A stretch of 64,000 bases of DNA from Chloroflexota bacterium (GCA_015478675.1 JADMIH010000001.1:1-64000); one strand, 5' to 3'; shown: positions 1 through 8,164, counted from the stretch's first letter. A program made the numbers and translations. Notes: generated by a model not told the origin, from the letters alone.

Positions 1-1534
1 GCGTGGGGAGCACGCTGCCGTCACAGATAAAGAGGTTAGGCACGTCCCAGCTACGACACCATTGATCAACCACCGAGTCGGCGGGCGAGAAGCCCATCCG
101 GCATGTGCCTACCAGATGGGCGTAGCGGTTCACTGACGATGTGCTTGTAGCGCCAGCAGCCGTAAGCACTTCTACAGCCCTGGCAATGCCCGCCCGCATC
201 ATCCGTTCGTCGTTCTCGAAAAGATTGAAGTGAACATAAGGCACCGGAATACCGAAGGCATCTTTCTCGGTGGGGTGTATAGAGACGTAGTTGCGCTCGT
301 CGGGCAGGATTTCGCCGAGCACGCCCAGGGCCGCGTAGTGATTGTAGTCTTGCATCGCTTGTACCAGGCCCTCGCCGAAAGAGCCATCCTCGCTCAGCAC
401 GTGCGCCATAGCGATGGGGAGGGGGCTGACCGTTTGTAAAGCGTAGCCCCGCACGAAATCGTTTCGTGGGTCGGTCTCGTAAAACTCCTCCGTGCAGGCG
501 CAAGCAGGAGGGGCTTTGTACTGGCGAATCATCTCATCGAAGCGGCCCCATACCACAGGCCCGGCCTGCGCCATCAGGTATTTGCCAACCACACCACCGC
601 TGTTAGCCAGCCCGTTGGGAAAGCGCGACGAGGTAGAATTGAGCAGCAATCGCGGGGTCTCGATAGAGTAGCCCGCCACGATCACGGCTCTAGCTCGCTG
701 CATCTCCTCACGCACTTTGCCGCCCTCCAATGTGCGATAATAAAGCACACCTGTCACACGGCCACGCTCGTCAACAGGTATCTCGTAGGCCATGCAGCCT
801 GTGCGTATCTCGGCCCCCTTGCTGATCGCATCGGGGATGTGGCTGATCATAATGCTACTTTTAGCGCCCACCTTGCAGCCGAGGAGGCAGAAGCCGCGCA
901 TGATGCAGTGTGGGCGCTTGCCTGTCCTGCCCGCCGGTATAGCCACCGGCCCGCCTGCCACCACGGGGATGCCGAGGCGCTTGCAACCCTCTATAAGCTG
1001 GCCGCCCGCCGTGCCTGCCTGTAGCGGCGCATAAGGGTAGCTGTGGGGCTTGCCCCATGGGTAGTAAGCGGGGCCGGAGACCGGGTATTCCCGCTCCATT
1101 TGCTCGTAATACGGCTCTAAATCTTCGTACGAGATAGGCCAATCCGCTGCCACGCCATCCTGCGCCTTCACGCGGAAATCGGAAGGGTGAAAGCGAGGGC
1201 AGAAGCCCGCATAGTGGATCGTGCTGCCGCCCACGCCCCGGCCCGAATTGTTGGCCCCAAGCTCAAGAGGCTCAGTGCCGCCTGTGATGCGAAGGTCGTT
1301 CCAATAGAGACGAGCAGAGCCGGCCTCATCAGAGACCATATCGTTCTCGGTATCGTGCCACTCACCGGCGTCGAGGGCCACCACCGAGAAGCCGTAGCGC
1401 GCAAGCCGCTGCGCCAGCACGCCGCCGCCCGCCCCCGTGCCTACGATGCAGAAATCAACCTCTTCACCCGGTGGGTATTCCCGCATATCGGTGTCCAGCA
1501 CCCAGTCGGACGAAAGATGTACATGTAACCTCAA
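1..1534 (-). CDS. GMC-family FAD oxidoreductase (3' end cut by window)
   Basis: FAD-dependent alcohol/sugar dehydrogenase of the glucose-methanol-choline family, like the large subunit of gluconate 2-dehydrogenase. The N-terminal Rossmann loop reads GTGAGGG about 33 residues in. The conserved C-terminal block HLVGTCRMG followed by NLFICDGSVLPT lies close to the window edge, so only a few C-terminal residues are missing. No ATG fits; a TTG at 1532-1534 overlaps the stop of the upstream gene (TTGA), implying translational coupling. It is the last visible gene of an operon with a subunit-3-like protein and an 8-TM protein. It probably oxidises a polyol, aldose or aldonate and passes electrons to a membrane carrier. 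Family assignment is firm; the substrate is unknown. Confidence 0.9.
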   Translation of the reverse strand, partial: MRLHVHLSSDWVLDTDMREYPPGEEVDFCIVGTGAGGGVLAQRLARYGFSVVALDAGEWHDTENDMVSDEAGSARLYWNDLRITGGTEPLELGANNSGRGVGGSTIHYAGFCPRFHPSDFRVKAQDGVAADWPISYEDLEPYYEQMEREYPVSGPAYYPWGKPHSYPYAPLQAGTAGGQLIEGCKRLGIPVVAGGPVAIPAGRTGKRPHCIMRGFCLLGCKVGAKSSIMISHIPDAISKGAEIRTGCMAYEIPVDERGRVTGVLYYRTLEGGKVREEMQRARAVIVAGYSIETPRLLLNSTSSRFPNGLANSGGVVGKYLMAQAGPVVWGRFDEMIRQYKAPPACACTEEFYETDPRNDFVRGYALQTVSPLPIAMAHVLSEDGSFGEGLVQAMQDYNHYAALGVLGEILPDERNYVSIHPTEKDAFGIPVPYVHFNLFENDERMMRAGIARAVEVLTAAGATSTSSVNRYAHLVGTCRMGFSPADSVVDQWCRSWDVPNLFICDGSVLPT

Positions 1535-2157
1535 TGCATTCCCTTTCCTGATCCCTGATCGCTTACCTCATCCGCTTCCCAGGGTTCGGGCGCGCCATGG
1601 TTGAGGGCGAAATAGCCTCTTGGGTAGGCGGGGCCGCCGAAGCCAATCTCGTCCCAGGCGTAAGGGTGGGCATAGTATGTGCCCACTATTTGCCGCAAGG
1701 CAATGTAGACCCACCAGCGACGTACAGGCAGCGCCTTCCACACCTCGCCCGGTGGGTTGCCCTCCTGGACGGCTCTCAGCACGCTCTCCTGCTTCTCGTC
1801 GTCCAGGTCAATGAAACGACCGCCGAAGAGCGACTGTGAGGCTTCGTCCAGCCCTTCGAGGCCCAGTTCCCAGGCAACCTCATCAGCAGGCATATTGTCG
1901 AAGCGAAAGCCTGAGATGACGTGGTGATAGCAGCGCTGGTCAATCCAGGGCGCGATAGGCACCCTCTTCTCCGGCGGGCGGTGCGTCTGTGGGATAACGC
2001 GAGCGCACAATGCCTCAAGCGTAGCTCGCTGGTGCTCGTCGAAATAGCGGAAGGGCGGCACGTTGTGCACCCTGTCCATGATCACCTTGCGAGTCGCCTC
2101 ATCCCAGTGCCCGCGCTGGGCCAGCACATCGGCGTCAGGGTAGCGGTCTTTTATCAT
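1531..2157 (-). CDS. Gluconate 2-dehydrogenase subunit 3-like protein
   Basis: 208 residues resembling the gluconate 2-dehydrogenase subunit 3 family (PF13618): an early segment FDEHQRATLEALCARVIP, and a C-terminal half rich in aromatic residues (RRWWVYIALRQIVGTYYAHP). Family members are small partners of GMC flavoproteins, often exported with them. No twin-arginine or Sec signal is visible here, so export, if any, would have to piggyback on another subunit. Its stop overlaps the TTG start of the GMC gene, and its ATG overlaps the stop of the preceding membrane protein gene (ATGA), so the three are tightly coupled. Confidence 0.85.
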   Translation of the reverse strand: MIKDRYPDADVLAQRGHWDEATRKVIMDRVHNVPPFRYFDEHQRATLEALCARVIPQTHRPPEKRVPIAPWIDQRCYHHVISGFRFDNMPADEVAWELGLEGLDEASQSLFGGRFIDLDDEKQESVLRAVQEGNPPGEVWKALPVRRWWVYIALRQIVGTYYAHPYAWDEIGFGGPAYPRGYFALNHGAPEPWEADEVSDQGSGKGMH

Positions 2158-3137
2158 CTGGCGTGCTCCCTACGCCGCAGCAGCGCGGCGATAAAACCCA
2201 TCAGCCCTACCGAGGAAAATAGGAGCGGAGCGAATAAAGGCGGCCCCATGGTGATGTTGAAGCGCAGATTGGCAAAGCCGCCGGGCATACGCTGTATACC
2301 GCGCAGGTGGAGGAGGAAGCCCGCCAGGCCATCAACAAAAGCGGCCAGCGATGCTATGGGCAGGAGCATCCGGGCGGCACGCTCGCTCACGGCGGCCCCG
2401 ATAGCTGTCAGCACCATGAGGGGTGTGACCCACACAGGCGTCCACATAACGCGCTGGTTGAAGCTGCCACGCAGGTGCTCAAAGTATGCTTCGCCTCCCG
2501 TCAGCAGGGCGAAGAAGGCGGCGGTCAGCGCCATGCTGCGCTGGAATCGCCCATGCGCCACCTGGCTCTCGACTCGCCATAAAAGGGATTCTTTTTCGGC
2601 GCGAACGTTCAGCTTGTGTGCCATCTCAGCTATGGGATCAGGATACTCTCGAAGGTTGAGCTTCTCTCGGCGCAGGAGGCCCGCCAGCAGACCGAGCACC
2701 CCAACGATGCAGGTGAGCAGAGGCGCGAAGATAGGCGGCCCCATGACGATATTGTACTGCCCCGTCTTGAAGCTGCCGGGCAGATGTTGTATACCGCGCA
2801 GGTGGTAAATAAAGCCGAGTATACCATCAGCCAGCGATACCAGTGAGACAGCGGGAAGGAGCTTACGCGCAGCACGCTCGCTCAAGAGCGCGGCGGCGGA
2901 GGCTATCACAGTCGGAGGCGTGAGCCAGACAGGGGTCCACATCAGCCAGTGGGAAAAAGCCCCGCGCTGGTGTTGTATGTATGCTTCAAAGCCGCTGACG
3001 ATAGCCGAGAAAGCAGCGATTACCGCCATGCTCCTCTGGAACCGCCCTTCGCCAACCTCGCGCCCCGCCAGCCTCGCCTCGTGCTGCAACTCTTCCCAAA
3101 TAGTCTCTTTGTTCCGCCTCCAACCCAGAATAGACAT
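2154..3137 (-). CDS. Internally duplicated 8-TM membrane protein
   Basis: 327 residues made of two tandem copies (roughly residues 32-150 and 195-310) of one module. Shared landmarks are GRFQRSMA, EAY..H.RG, MWTPVW.TP, SERAAR.LLP, HLRGIQ and a final MGPP.FAPLL. Each copy has about four hydrophobic segments, so eight in total. Two histidines are kept in each copy (EAY..H and HLRGIQ). Its gene overlaps the subunit-3-like gene by 4 bp, and a GGAGAGG ribosome site precedes the ATG. I do not recognise the family. By position it could anchor the flavoenzyme or carry its electrons, with the repeated histidines as possible heme ligands; that role is inference. Confidence 0.8.
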   Translation of the reverse strand: MSILGWRRNKETIWEELQHEARLAGREVGEGRFQRSMAVIAAFSAIVSGFEAYIQHQRGAFSHWLMWTPVWLTPPTVIASAAALLSERAARKLLPAVSLVSLADGILGFIYHLRGIQHLPGSFKTGQYNIVMGPPIFAPLLTCIVGVLGLLAGLLRREKLNLREYPDPIAEMAHKLNVRAEKESLLWRVESQVAHGRFQRSMALTAAFFALLTGGEAYFEHLRGSFNQRVMWTPVWVTPLMVLTAIGAAVSERAARMLLPIASLAAFVDGLAGFLLHLRGIQRMPGGFANLRFNITMGPPLFAPLLFSSVGLMGFIAALLRRREHAR

Positions 3138-3212
3138 GCGCCTCTCCTATGAGCGATGAGTATCTTTACCGCACTCAGTTCCCGGTCCTCAGCACTCGTT
3201 GCTCCATCTTCG

Positions 3213-3416
3213 CTAGCGTGGTGACGACGTACCTACATGTTGCTGGCGCTCAGCAGGCACGCTGCCCGATGCCGGTGCGCCCTTAGCGTGTCGCTTGCCC
3301 CTCACAGCGCCCCCAAAGAGGCGGCCAAAGAAGAGCACGCCCGCCCCACCCAGTAGTAGAGAGGCAAAAAGAGCTATGCCCACCCCGAGGAGCGTCCCCA
3401 AACTCTTGTCGCTCAC
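3213..3416 (-). CDS. Small single-TM protein coupled to the enolase-superfamily gene
   Basis: 67 residues with one hydrophobic, Gly-rich segment near the N terminus (LLGVGIALFASLLLGGAGVLFF) and a basic, polar tail. A GTG at 3414-3416 is preferred over an ATG 15 bp upstream, because it gives a GTGA overlap with the stop of the preceding gene. Function unknown; a membrane adaptor for the downstream dehydrogenase complex is one possibility. Confidence 0.6.
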   Translation of the reverse strand: MSDKSLGTLLGVGIALFASLLLGGAGVLFFGRLFGGAVRGKRHAKGAPASGSVPAERQQHVGTSSPR

Positions 3417-4519
3417 AGTCCTACCCTCCATTTCTCAGCGTCCTGCCGCTTGAACTCCAACCCCATCCCTGGCCGCGACAGGTCAGGATAAAGGGCCCCA
3501 TTCACAGGCGTAAGCACACCGTCGAAAAGCATATGCTCTATACGGGCGTGGTCGTGGAAATATTCTAAATGGAGCATCTGCGGCACGGAGCAGGCGGGGT
3601 GAACGTGGAGGGAGGGCGCACAGTGGCCTGAAAGGGGTAAAAAATGAGCCTCGCAAAGAGCAGCCGCGCGCAAGAAGCCTGTGATGCCCGCGCAGCGCGA
3701 GGCGTCGGCTTGCAGCACATCTACCGCTCCCGCGTCCATCATCCGCCGGAAGTACCAGAGGTCGTAACCGTACTCTCCGGCGGCTATATCCATACCGGCG
3801 GGCGCGCGGTCACGCATGAGCCGGAGGCCTTCGAGGTCGTGGTGATAAACCGGCTCCTCGAACCAGGTAACATCAAGGTCGGCAAAAGCCTCGGCAAAGG
3901 CAAGGGCCTGCTTGCGACTGTAAGCGCCGTTGGCGTCCACGAATAATTCAGCGTGAGGGCCAATCGCCGCGCGAGCCGCCTCTACCCTCTTGAGGTCGTC
4001 TTCGGGGTGCGTGCCGATCTTCATCTTGACGCGGGGGATGCCCTGCGCTACCCAGCCGCCAAGCTGCTCCTGCAACTGCTCGTAAGAGTACGACGTAAAG
4101 CCACCACTGCCGTATACAGGCGCAGAGTCGCGTGCTGCTCCCAGCAAAGTAACAAGAGGCAAACCGAGGAGCCGAGCTTTGAGGTCCCACAGGGCAGCAT
4201 CCACGCCCGCAATAGCCATCGAGGAGATGCCAGGGCGGCCCAGATTGCGTATGGCATGCACCATTGAATGCCACGCGGCAGGCACCGACATGGCGTCTCG
4301 CCCACGCACCACAGCCGCCAGCGTGCCGTCGATAAGTTGTGCGGTCGCTATATCAGCGTAGGTGTAGCCCAGGCCCCGCTCGTTTCCTGCGCTGGCCTCC
4401 ACAACTACCAAAGTGGTGCTATCCCAACTGTAAGTGCCATCCGCCTCGGGGTAGTCTGTCGGTATCGTGTATGCCCGCGCCTCTAAAGCCTCTACGGGCA
4501 CGTCTACTTTATTACTCAT
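3413..4519 (-). CDS. Mandelate racemase/muconate lactonizing enzyme family protein
   Basis: 368-residue enolase-superfamily enzyme, a typical length. The barrel acid/base segment is VKMKIG (K-x-K), and the Mg ligands are the Asp of DANG, the Glu of FEEP and the Glu of AAGEYG. A C-terminal SGHCAPSLH supplies the histidine seen in dehydratase and racemase subgroups. Such enzymes abstract the proton alpha to a carboxylate, commonly on sugar acids. As first gene of the dehydrogenase operon it would fit aldonate dehydration after the flavoenzyme step. GAGGAA precedes the ATG. The superfamily is certain; the substrate is inferred from context only. Confidence 0.92.
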   Translation of the reverse strand: MSNKVDVPVEALEARAYTIPTDYPEADGTYSWDSTTLVVVEASAGNERGLGYTYADIATAQLIDGTLAAVVRGRDAMSVPAAWHSMVHAIRNLGRPGISSMAIAGVDAALWDLKARLLGLPLVTLLGAARDSAPVYGSGGFTSYSYEQLQEQLGGWVAQGIPRVKMKIGTHPEDDLKRVEAARAAIGPHAELFVDANGAYSRKQALAFAEAFADLDVTWFEEPVYHHDLEGLRLMRDRAPAGMDIAAGEYGYDLWYFRRMMDAGAVDVLQADASRCAGITGFLRAAALCEAHFLPLSGHCAPSLHVHPACSVPQMLHLEYFHDHARIEHMLFDGVLTPVNGALYPDLSRPGMGLEFKRQDAEKWRVGL

Positions 4520-4545
4520 CGTTCCTCGCCTGCGGTGGAATCACC

Positions 4546-4620
4546 AATTACGAGCTTCGGGTTACAAGAGGTTTGTTGCTATCCCATCTATCGCCTACCC
4601 CACCCCCGAAACTCGTAATT
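4546..4620. repeat. Inverted repeat between the TPP-enzyme gene and the enolase-superfamily gene
   Basis: Arms 4546-4561 and 4605-4620 are complementary at 15 of 16 positions (AATTACGAG-c/t-TTCGGG), with a 43-base loop. The repeat fills most of the 112-bp gap between two genes on the same strand. It could form a hairpin in the transcript or be the remnant of a small mobile element. No T-run follows. Confidence 0.6.
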
Positions 4621-4631
4621 GCTCACTCCAG

Positions 4632-6386
4632 TTAGATAACTTCGCGCACCTTGTCTTCCAGCACTGTCTTGATGATTTCGAAGCGATTGCGCTCCCCTTT
4701 TAGCAGCGCTTCAGCGAAGTGAAGGGCCTGTTCGGTGCTGATCTTCCCCGGCATCGGCGGCTCATTGGGATCAACCACAGCCTCTATGACTGCCGGGCCA
4801 TCATAGGATAGAGCCTCTTTGAAGGTGCTTTCTGCCTTTTCGGGATCGTCGAGGGTGAAGCCGCCCGCGCCGCACGCTCTGGCGTAAGCCGCGAAGTCTA
4901 TCGGCTGTAGCTCTACACCGAACTGTGGGTTGGCGTTGAGCACCATCTGCTCCCACTTGATCTCGCCAAGCACATTGTTCTTGATGATTATCACTTTTAC
5001 CGGCAGCTTGTACTTAACCAGGGTAGCTACCTCGCCCATGAGCATGGTAAAGCCGCCGTCGCCCACCACGCAGACCACCTGCCGCCCCGGATAAGCCACA
5101 GCCGCGCCGATGCTATAGGGGAGGCCATTTGCCATCGTCGCCAGTGAGCCGGAGAGTGAAAATTGCATCTTGCCGCGCATCTCTATGTAGCGCGCCGACC
5201 AGGTGGCGATTGTGCCGCTGTCGGAGGAGACTATCGCGTCGTCTTTGAGAAGCTTATTCAGATGATAGGTCACAACCTGGGGCTTCATCGGCTTATCCTT
5301 GCGGGTGCCGCGCTCCTCCATCAGCTTGTTCCAACCTTTCATACGCTCCTGCGACTTCTTCAAGAAGTCCTGGTTGCTCTTTTTGTCTATAATCGGCACA
5401 AGGGCGCGCAGCACATCGCGGCACGTGCCTACCAGACCTACTTCGGCGGGGTAGCGCAAGCCAATCCGCTCAGGGTCAATATCTATTTGCACTGTTCTGG
5501 CCGCACCCGGCTTCGGGTAGAACTCTATGTAAGGGAAGCTGCTGCCCACGATAATAAGGGTATCGCATTCCTTCAGAGCGTCCTGTGAAGGGGCGGTGCC
5601 GAGCAAGCCGATGCCGCCTGTAGTGTAAGGGCTGTCATCGGGCACCACGGCTTTGCCGAGGAGCGGCTTGATTATCGGCCCACCGACCTTCTCCGCCAGC
5701 TGAAGCACTTCGTCTCGTGCGTCCAGGCAGCCACGACCCGCCAGAATTGCTACTTTGGAGCCGCGATTTATCAGGTCGGCGGCGCGCTGGAGTAGCTCCT
5801 TCGGAGGCACAGGATAGGAGGCTGCGTAGAGGTCGGCGCTGTGTTTGGGGACATTCGCGCCGGAGCGCATCTCGTCGGAGGTGGTCCACTCCTGGATGTC
5901 CTTCGGTATGGTGATGTGCGAGACGGTGCGCCTGGCAAGGGAAGTCTTGATCGCTTCGTCCACCACGTTATGCACGTGAGCGGGCCCCATGACGCGCTGG
6001 TTATACTCGGCTACGTCCATGAAGAGCTTGTCGAGATCAACATCTTGCTGGTAGTGAGTGCCAATCATATCGTGGAAAGTATGCCCTGTAATAGCCAGCA
6101 CCGGCTGACCGTCGCACTTGGCATCGTACAGGCCATTGAGCAGGTGTATGCCGCCCGGACCGGAAGTCGCCAGACAGACACCGAGGCGACCTGTATATTT
6201 GGCGTAACCACAGGCAGCAAAAGCCGCGGCTTCTTCGTGGCGCACCTGGATGAACTTTATCTCGTTCTGGCGGGTGCGCAGCGCCTCAAATATGCCGTTT
6301 ATGCCGTCGCCTGGGAACCCGAATATAGTATCCACACCCCATTCTGAAAGCCGCTCGATCAGCAGATCGGCCACTGTTTTAGCCAT
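4632..6386 (-). CDS. TPP-dependent pyruvate oxidase/dehydrogenase-like enzyme (PoxB/YdaP type)
   Basis: 584-residue thiamine-pyrophosphate enzyme with the three-domain plan of pyruvate oxidase, acetolactate synthase and PoxB. The N-terminal catalytic Glu lies in VRHEEAAAFAA. The C-terminal TPP/Mg motif starts GDGGFTML and ends about 27 residues later in KNN. Overall similarity recalls B. subtilis YdaP and E. coli PoxB, which decarboxylate pyruvate to acetate and pass electrons from FAD to quinone. An acetolactate synthase role is less likely, as no small-subunit gene is near. AAAGGAG lies 10 bases before the ATG. It could be monocistronic or feed the downstream operon. Confidence 0.88.
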   Translation of the reverse strand: MAKTVADLLIERLSEWGVDTIFGFPGDGINGIFEALRTRQNEIKFIQVRHEEAAAFAACGYAKYTGRLGVCLATSGPGGIHLLNGLYDAKCDGQPVLAITGHTFHDMIGTHYQQDVDLDKLFMDVAEYNQRVMGPAHVHNVVDEAIKTSLARRTVSHITIPKDIQEWTTSDEMRSGANVPKHSADLYAASYPVPPKELLQRAADLINRGSKVAILAGRGCLDARDEVLQLAEKVGGPIIKPLLGKAVVPDDSPYTTGGIGLLGTAPSQDALKECDTLIIVGSSFPYIEFYPKPGAARTVQIDIDPERIGLRYPAEVGLVGTCRDVLRALVPIIDKKSNQDFLKKSQERMKGWNKLMEERGTRKDKPMKPQVVTYHLNKLLKDDAIVSSDSGTIATWSARYIEMRGKMQFSLSGSLATMANGLPYSIGAAVAYPGRQVVCVVGDGGFTMLMGEVATLVKYKLPVKVIIIKNNVLGEIKWEQMVLNANPQFGVELQPIDFAAYARACGAGGFTLDDPEKAESTFKEALSYDGPAVIEAVVDPNEPPMPGKISTEQALHFAEALLKGERNRFEIIKTVLEDKVREVI

Positions 6387-6455
6387 AACGCTCTTCTCCT
6401 TTTATATGCAATTTTTATGAACGGTTCCTGCTCACCCATAACTCTTTGTTCGCCA

Positions 6456-6833
6456 TCAATCGCTGGCGTAGGCGATGGTGGTGATTAGGGCGTTGTCGGC
6501 CTGCCGGGAATCGAGCCTGGTATGCTGCACGACGATTGGCACGTCCGATTCTATTGTACTGGCATAATCGGTGCCATGGGGGATCGGCTCAGGGTCGGTC
6601 AGGTTGTTGAAACGCTGGTGTAAGGTGCGCCTGGCGGGCACCGTCAGCTTGTATGGTCCGGCAGGGTCGCGGTCGCTGTAAAAGATGGTGATTTCTACGT
6701 GTGCGTCCTGATCCGAGGTGTTGAGCATGCATACCGCTTCGTGGCTGATAAGCTCAGGGGCAGGGCCATTGCTCCAGGGCGGAATATAACCTTCAGCAAT
6801 CGCCCAGCGCTTCTTTCCAATAGGGCTACTCAT
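6456..6833 (-). CDS. Sensory rhodopsin transducer-like protein (ASRT family)
   Basis: 125 residues matching the Anabaena sensory rhodopsin transducer family (PF07100) along their whole length, with hallmark stretches KRWAIAEGYIPPWS, SHEAVCMLNT and PIVVQHTRLDSRQ. The Anabaena protein is a soluble tetrameric beta-sandwich working with a rhodopsin; many homologues occur without a rhodopsin and may bind sugars or DNA. The ATG at 6831-6833 follows an AGGAG by 9 bases, and a longer upstream extension is rejected for that reason. No rhodopsin gene is in the window. The gene lies between mobA and the TPP enzyme, all on the minus strand. Confidence 0.9.
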   Translation of the reverse strand: MSSPIGKKRWAIAEGYIPPWSNGPAPELISHEAVCMLNTSDQDAHVEITIFYSDRDPAGPYKLTVPARRTLHQRFNNLTDPEPIPHGTDYASTIESDVPIVVQHTRLDSRQADNALITTIAYASD

Positions 6834-6940
6834 TATGGTCGTTCTCCTTTTGCTTCTCTGATTGCGCGAGCGCGCAGCCCGCAAAGATAATAACAGCATT
6901 GATCGGGCCAAACTACCCAGGGCTTACGTATTGGTAGCCT

Positions 6941-7564
6941 CTAATCCCGCGCCTTCGCAAACTCCGCCCATTCCTCTGGAGTGTTGATGTTGCGGAAAGC
7001 TGCTAGCTCCGGGTCGTACAGGCGTAGCTCATCTTCTTCAAGGTACTCAACACTGATCGCCCCCAGGAGATCTGCCATTTTGACTTCTCCAACGGCGATG
7101 CGCCTGCGGATAGGCTCTATGCAGGAGCGCGAGTAGATAGCGTGAAGGGTCTCGGCCTGAATGCGGCCATCCCTTTTAGTCCACCTGGGGACAAGCGCAT
7201 CGGCTGTTGTCTGCCGGGCCGCCATGTGGCGCAGGAGCGCAGGGTTGAGCGCAGGCATATCGCAGCCTACCACCAGCAGATACTCATGAGGCGAACGGCA
7301 TAGAGCGGCGAGCACGCCACCGAGCGGGCCTGCCCCTGCAACCTCATCAGCTACAGTTGGAAGATGGAGGAGGGCGTAGTCCGCGGGCGTGTTGGTGACG
7401 AGCAAGGGAGAGCCAAAGCCGGCCTGCTGAAGGCGCAAAATCACACTCTCTATGAGAGTAGCGCCGCCAGGGTGCAGTCGCAAAAAGGCTTTATTCGACC
7501 CCATGCGAGAGCTAGCGCCCCCCGCGAGGATCGCAGCCCCTGTGCCAGTACCACTCGACTTCAT
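6941..7564 (-). CDS. mobA: Molybdenum cofactor guanylyltransferase
   Basis: 207 residues. MobA transfers GMP from GTP to molybdopterin, giving the bis-MGD cofactor of DMSO-reductase-type enzymes. The nucleotide-binding signature LAGGASSRMGSNKAFL is present near the N terminus, and the Asp-containing VVGCDMPALNP binds the metal-nucleotide in the middle. Length is typical. It is divergent from arsR with 171 bp between. No other moco gene is in the window. Some non-MobA nucleotidyltransferases share this fold, but the motifs fit MobA best. Confidence 0.85.
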   Translation of the reverse strand: MKSSGTGTGAAILAGGASSRMGSNKAFLRLHPGGATLIESVILRLQQAGFGSPLLVTNTPADYALLHLPTVADEVAGAGPLGGVLAALCRSPHEYLLVVGCDMPALNPALLRHMAARQTTADALVPRWTKRDGRIQAETLHAIYSRSCIEPIRRRIAVGEVKMADLLGAISVEYLEEDELRLYDPELAAFRNINTPEEWAEFAKARD

Positions 7565-7685
7565 CTTTAACTCACATTCGATAGCAAATCTCCGGCCACC
7601 GCTTTCTATACAGGTCGTTCGGGAGGCTCGTGCTCCTCTGCCTACGACAAGGCCTTAGGACTCCCAGCTAAAGGTCACTCGCAGC

Positions 7686-7735
7686 TACATCTCGAGATGT
7701 ATTGACAAGCATCAATGTAATGCTATAATGCAGAC
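7686..7735 (+). promoter_or_regulatory. arsR promoter with overlapping operators
   Basis: TTGACA at 7702-7707 and TATAAT at 7724-7729 with a 16-bp spacer form a near-consensus sigma-70 promoter. An ArsR/SmtB-type operator ATTGA-N6-TCAAT (7701-7716) covers the -35 and the spacer. A perfect 16-bp palindrome TACATCTCGAGATGTA (7686-7701) abuts it upstream. The arsR ATG at 7736 lies only 6 bases after the -10, so the transcript should begin at or within a base or two of the start codon. Confidence 0.88.
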
Positions 7736-8122
7736 ATGCTTACCGGCAGAAAAGAGAAACAACAAGAGCTACCTGGAGAAAGCGCCAGATCATGTTGCTC
7801 CGTCGCGCCGTTGCCTGTAGTCAAGAGCAAAGATACAGCGCTTGCCGTGAAGCGCCTGTCAGCCCTTTCGGACCCTACCCGGCTGGCGATCGTGCAGATG
7901 CTGGCGGTGCTGGATGAGCCTCTTTGCGTTTGCGATATAGTGGCACAGTTCCAGCTTGGACAGCCCACTATCTCACATCACCTCAGGGTACTGAGAGACG
8001 CAGGACTGGTGCTCTGGGAGAAGCGTGGCCTCTGGGTCTACTACTCTCTCGACAGGCGCCATCTTGAGCAGCTAACAGCTTTTCTGCAAAGTGTACTGCC
8101 TGAGCGCACCGCTTCGGCGTGA
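7736..8122 (+). CDS. arsR: ArsR-family metalloregulatory repressor
   Basis: 128-residue winged-helix repressor. The As(III)-type site CVCD lies in the recognition region (EPLCVCDIVAQF), and the DNA-reading helix is QPTISHHLRVLRDAGLV. An extra CC pair occurs near residue 20 (SCCSV) in an unusually long N-terminal arm, where a further thiol ligand is possible. The operator overlaps its own promoter, so it should be autorepressed and released by arsenite or antimonite. No ribosome site precedes the ATG, consistent with a leaderless mRNA. It is co-oriented with arsM 88 bp downstream. Confidence 0.93.
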   Translation: MLTGRKEKQQELPGESARSCCSVAPLPVVKSKDTALAVKRLSALSDPTRLAIVQMLAVLDEPLCVCDIVAQFQLGQPTISHHLRVLRDAGLVLWEKRGLWVYYSLDRRHLEQLTAFLQSVLPERTASA

Positions 8123-8133
8123 GGCGCGCTTTA

Positions 8134-8164
8134 GGCTCGCCGGTCGAATCCGGCGAGCCATTTT
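8134..8164 (+). terminator. Hairpin between arsR and arsM
   Basis: A perfect 10-bp stem GGCTCGCCGG / CCGGCGAGCC with a 6-base loop (TCGAAT) is followed by ATTTTAT. It sits 11 bases after the arsR stop. It looks like an intrinsic terminator or attenuator that would lower arsM expression relative to arsR, or stabilise the arsR 3' end. Confidence 0.72.

Noticed and set aside
8134..8160. tRNA-like 3' end (GGTCGAATCC...GAGCCA)
   Set aside because: The stretch folds entirely on itself as a 10-bp hairpin; there is no anticodon or D arm upstream within arsR.
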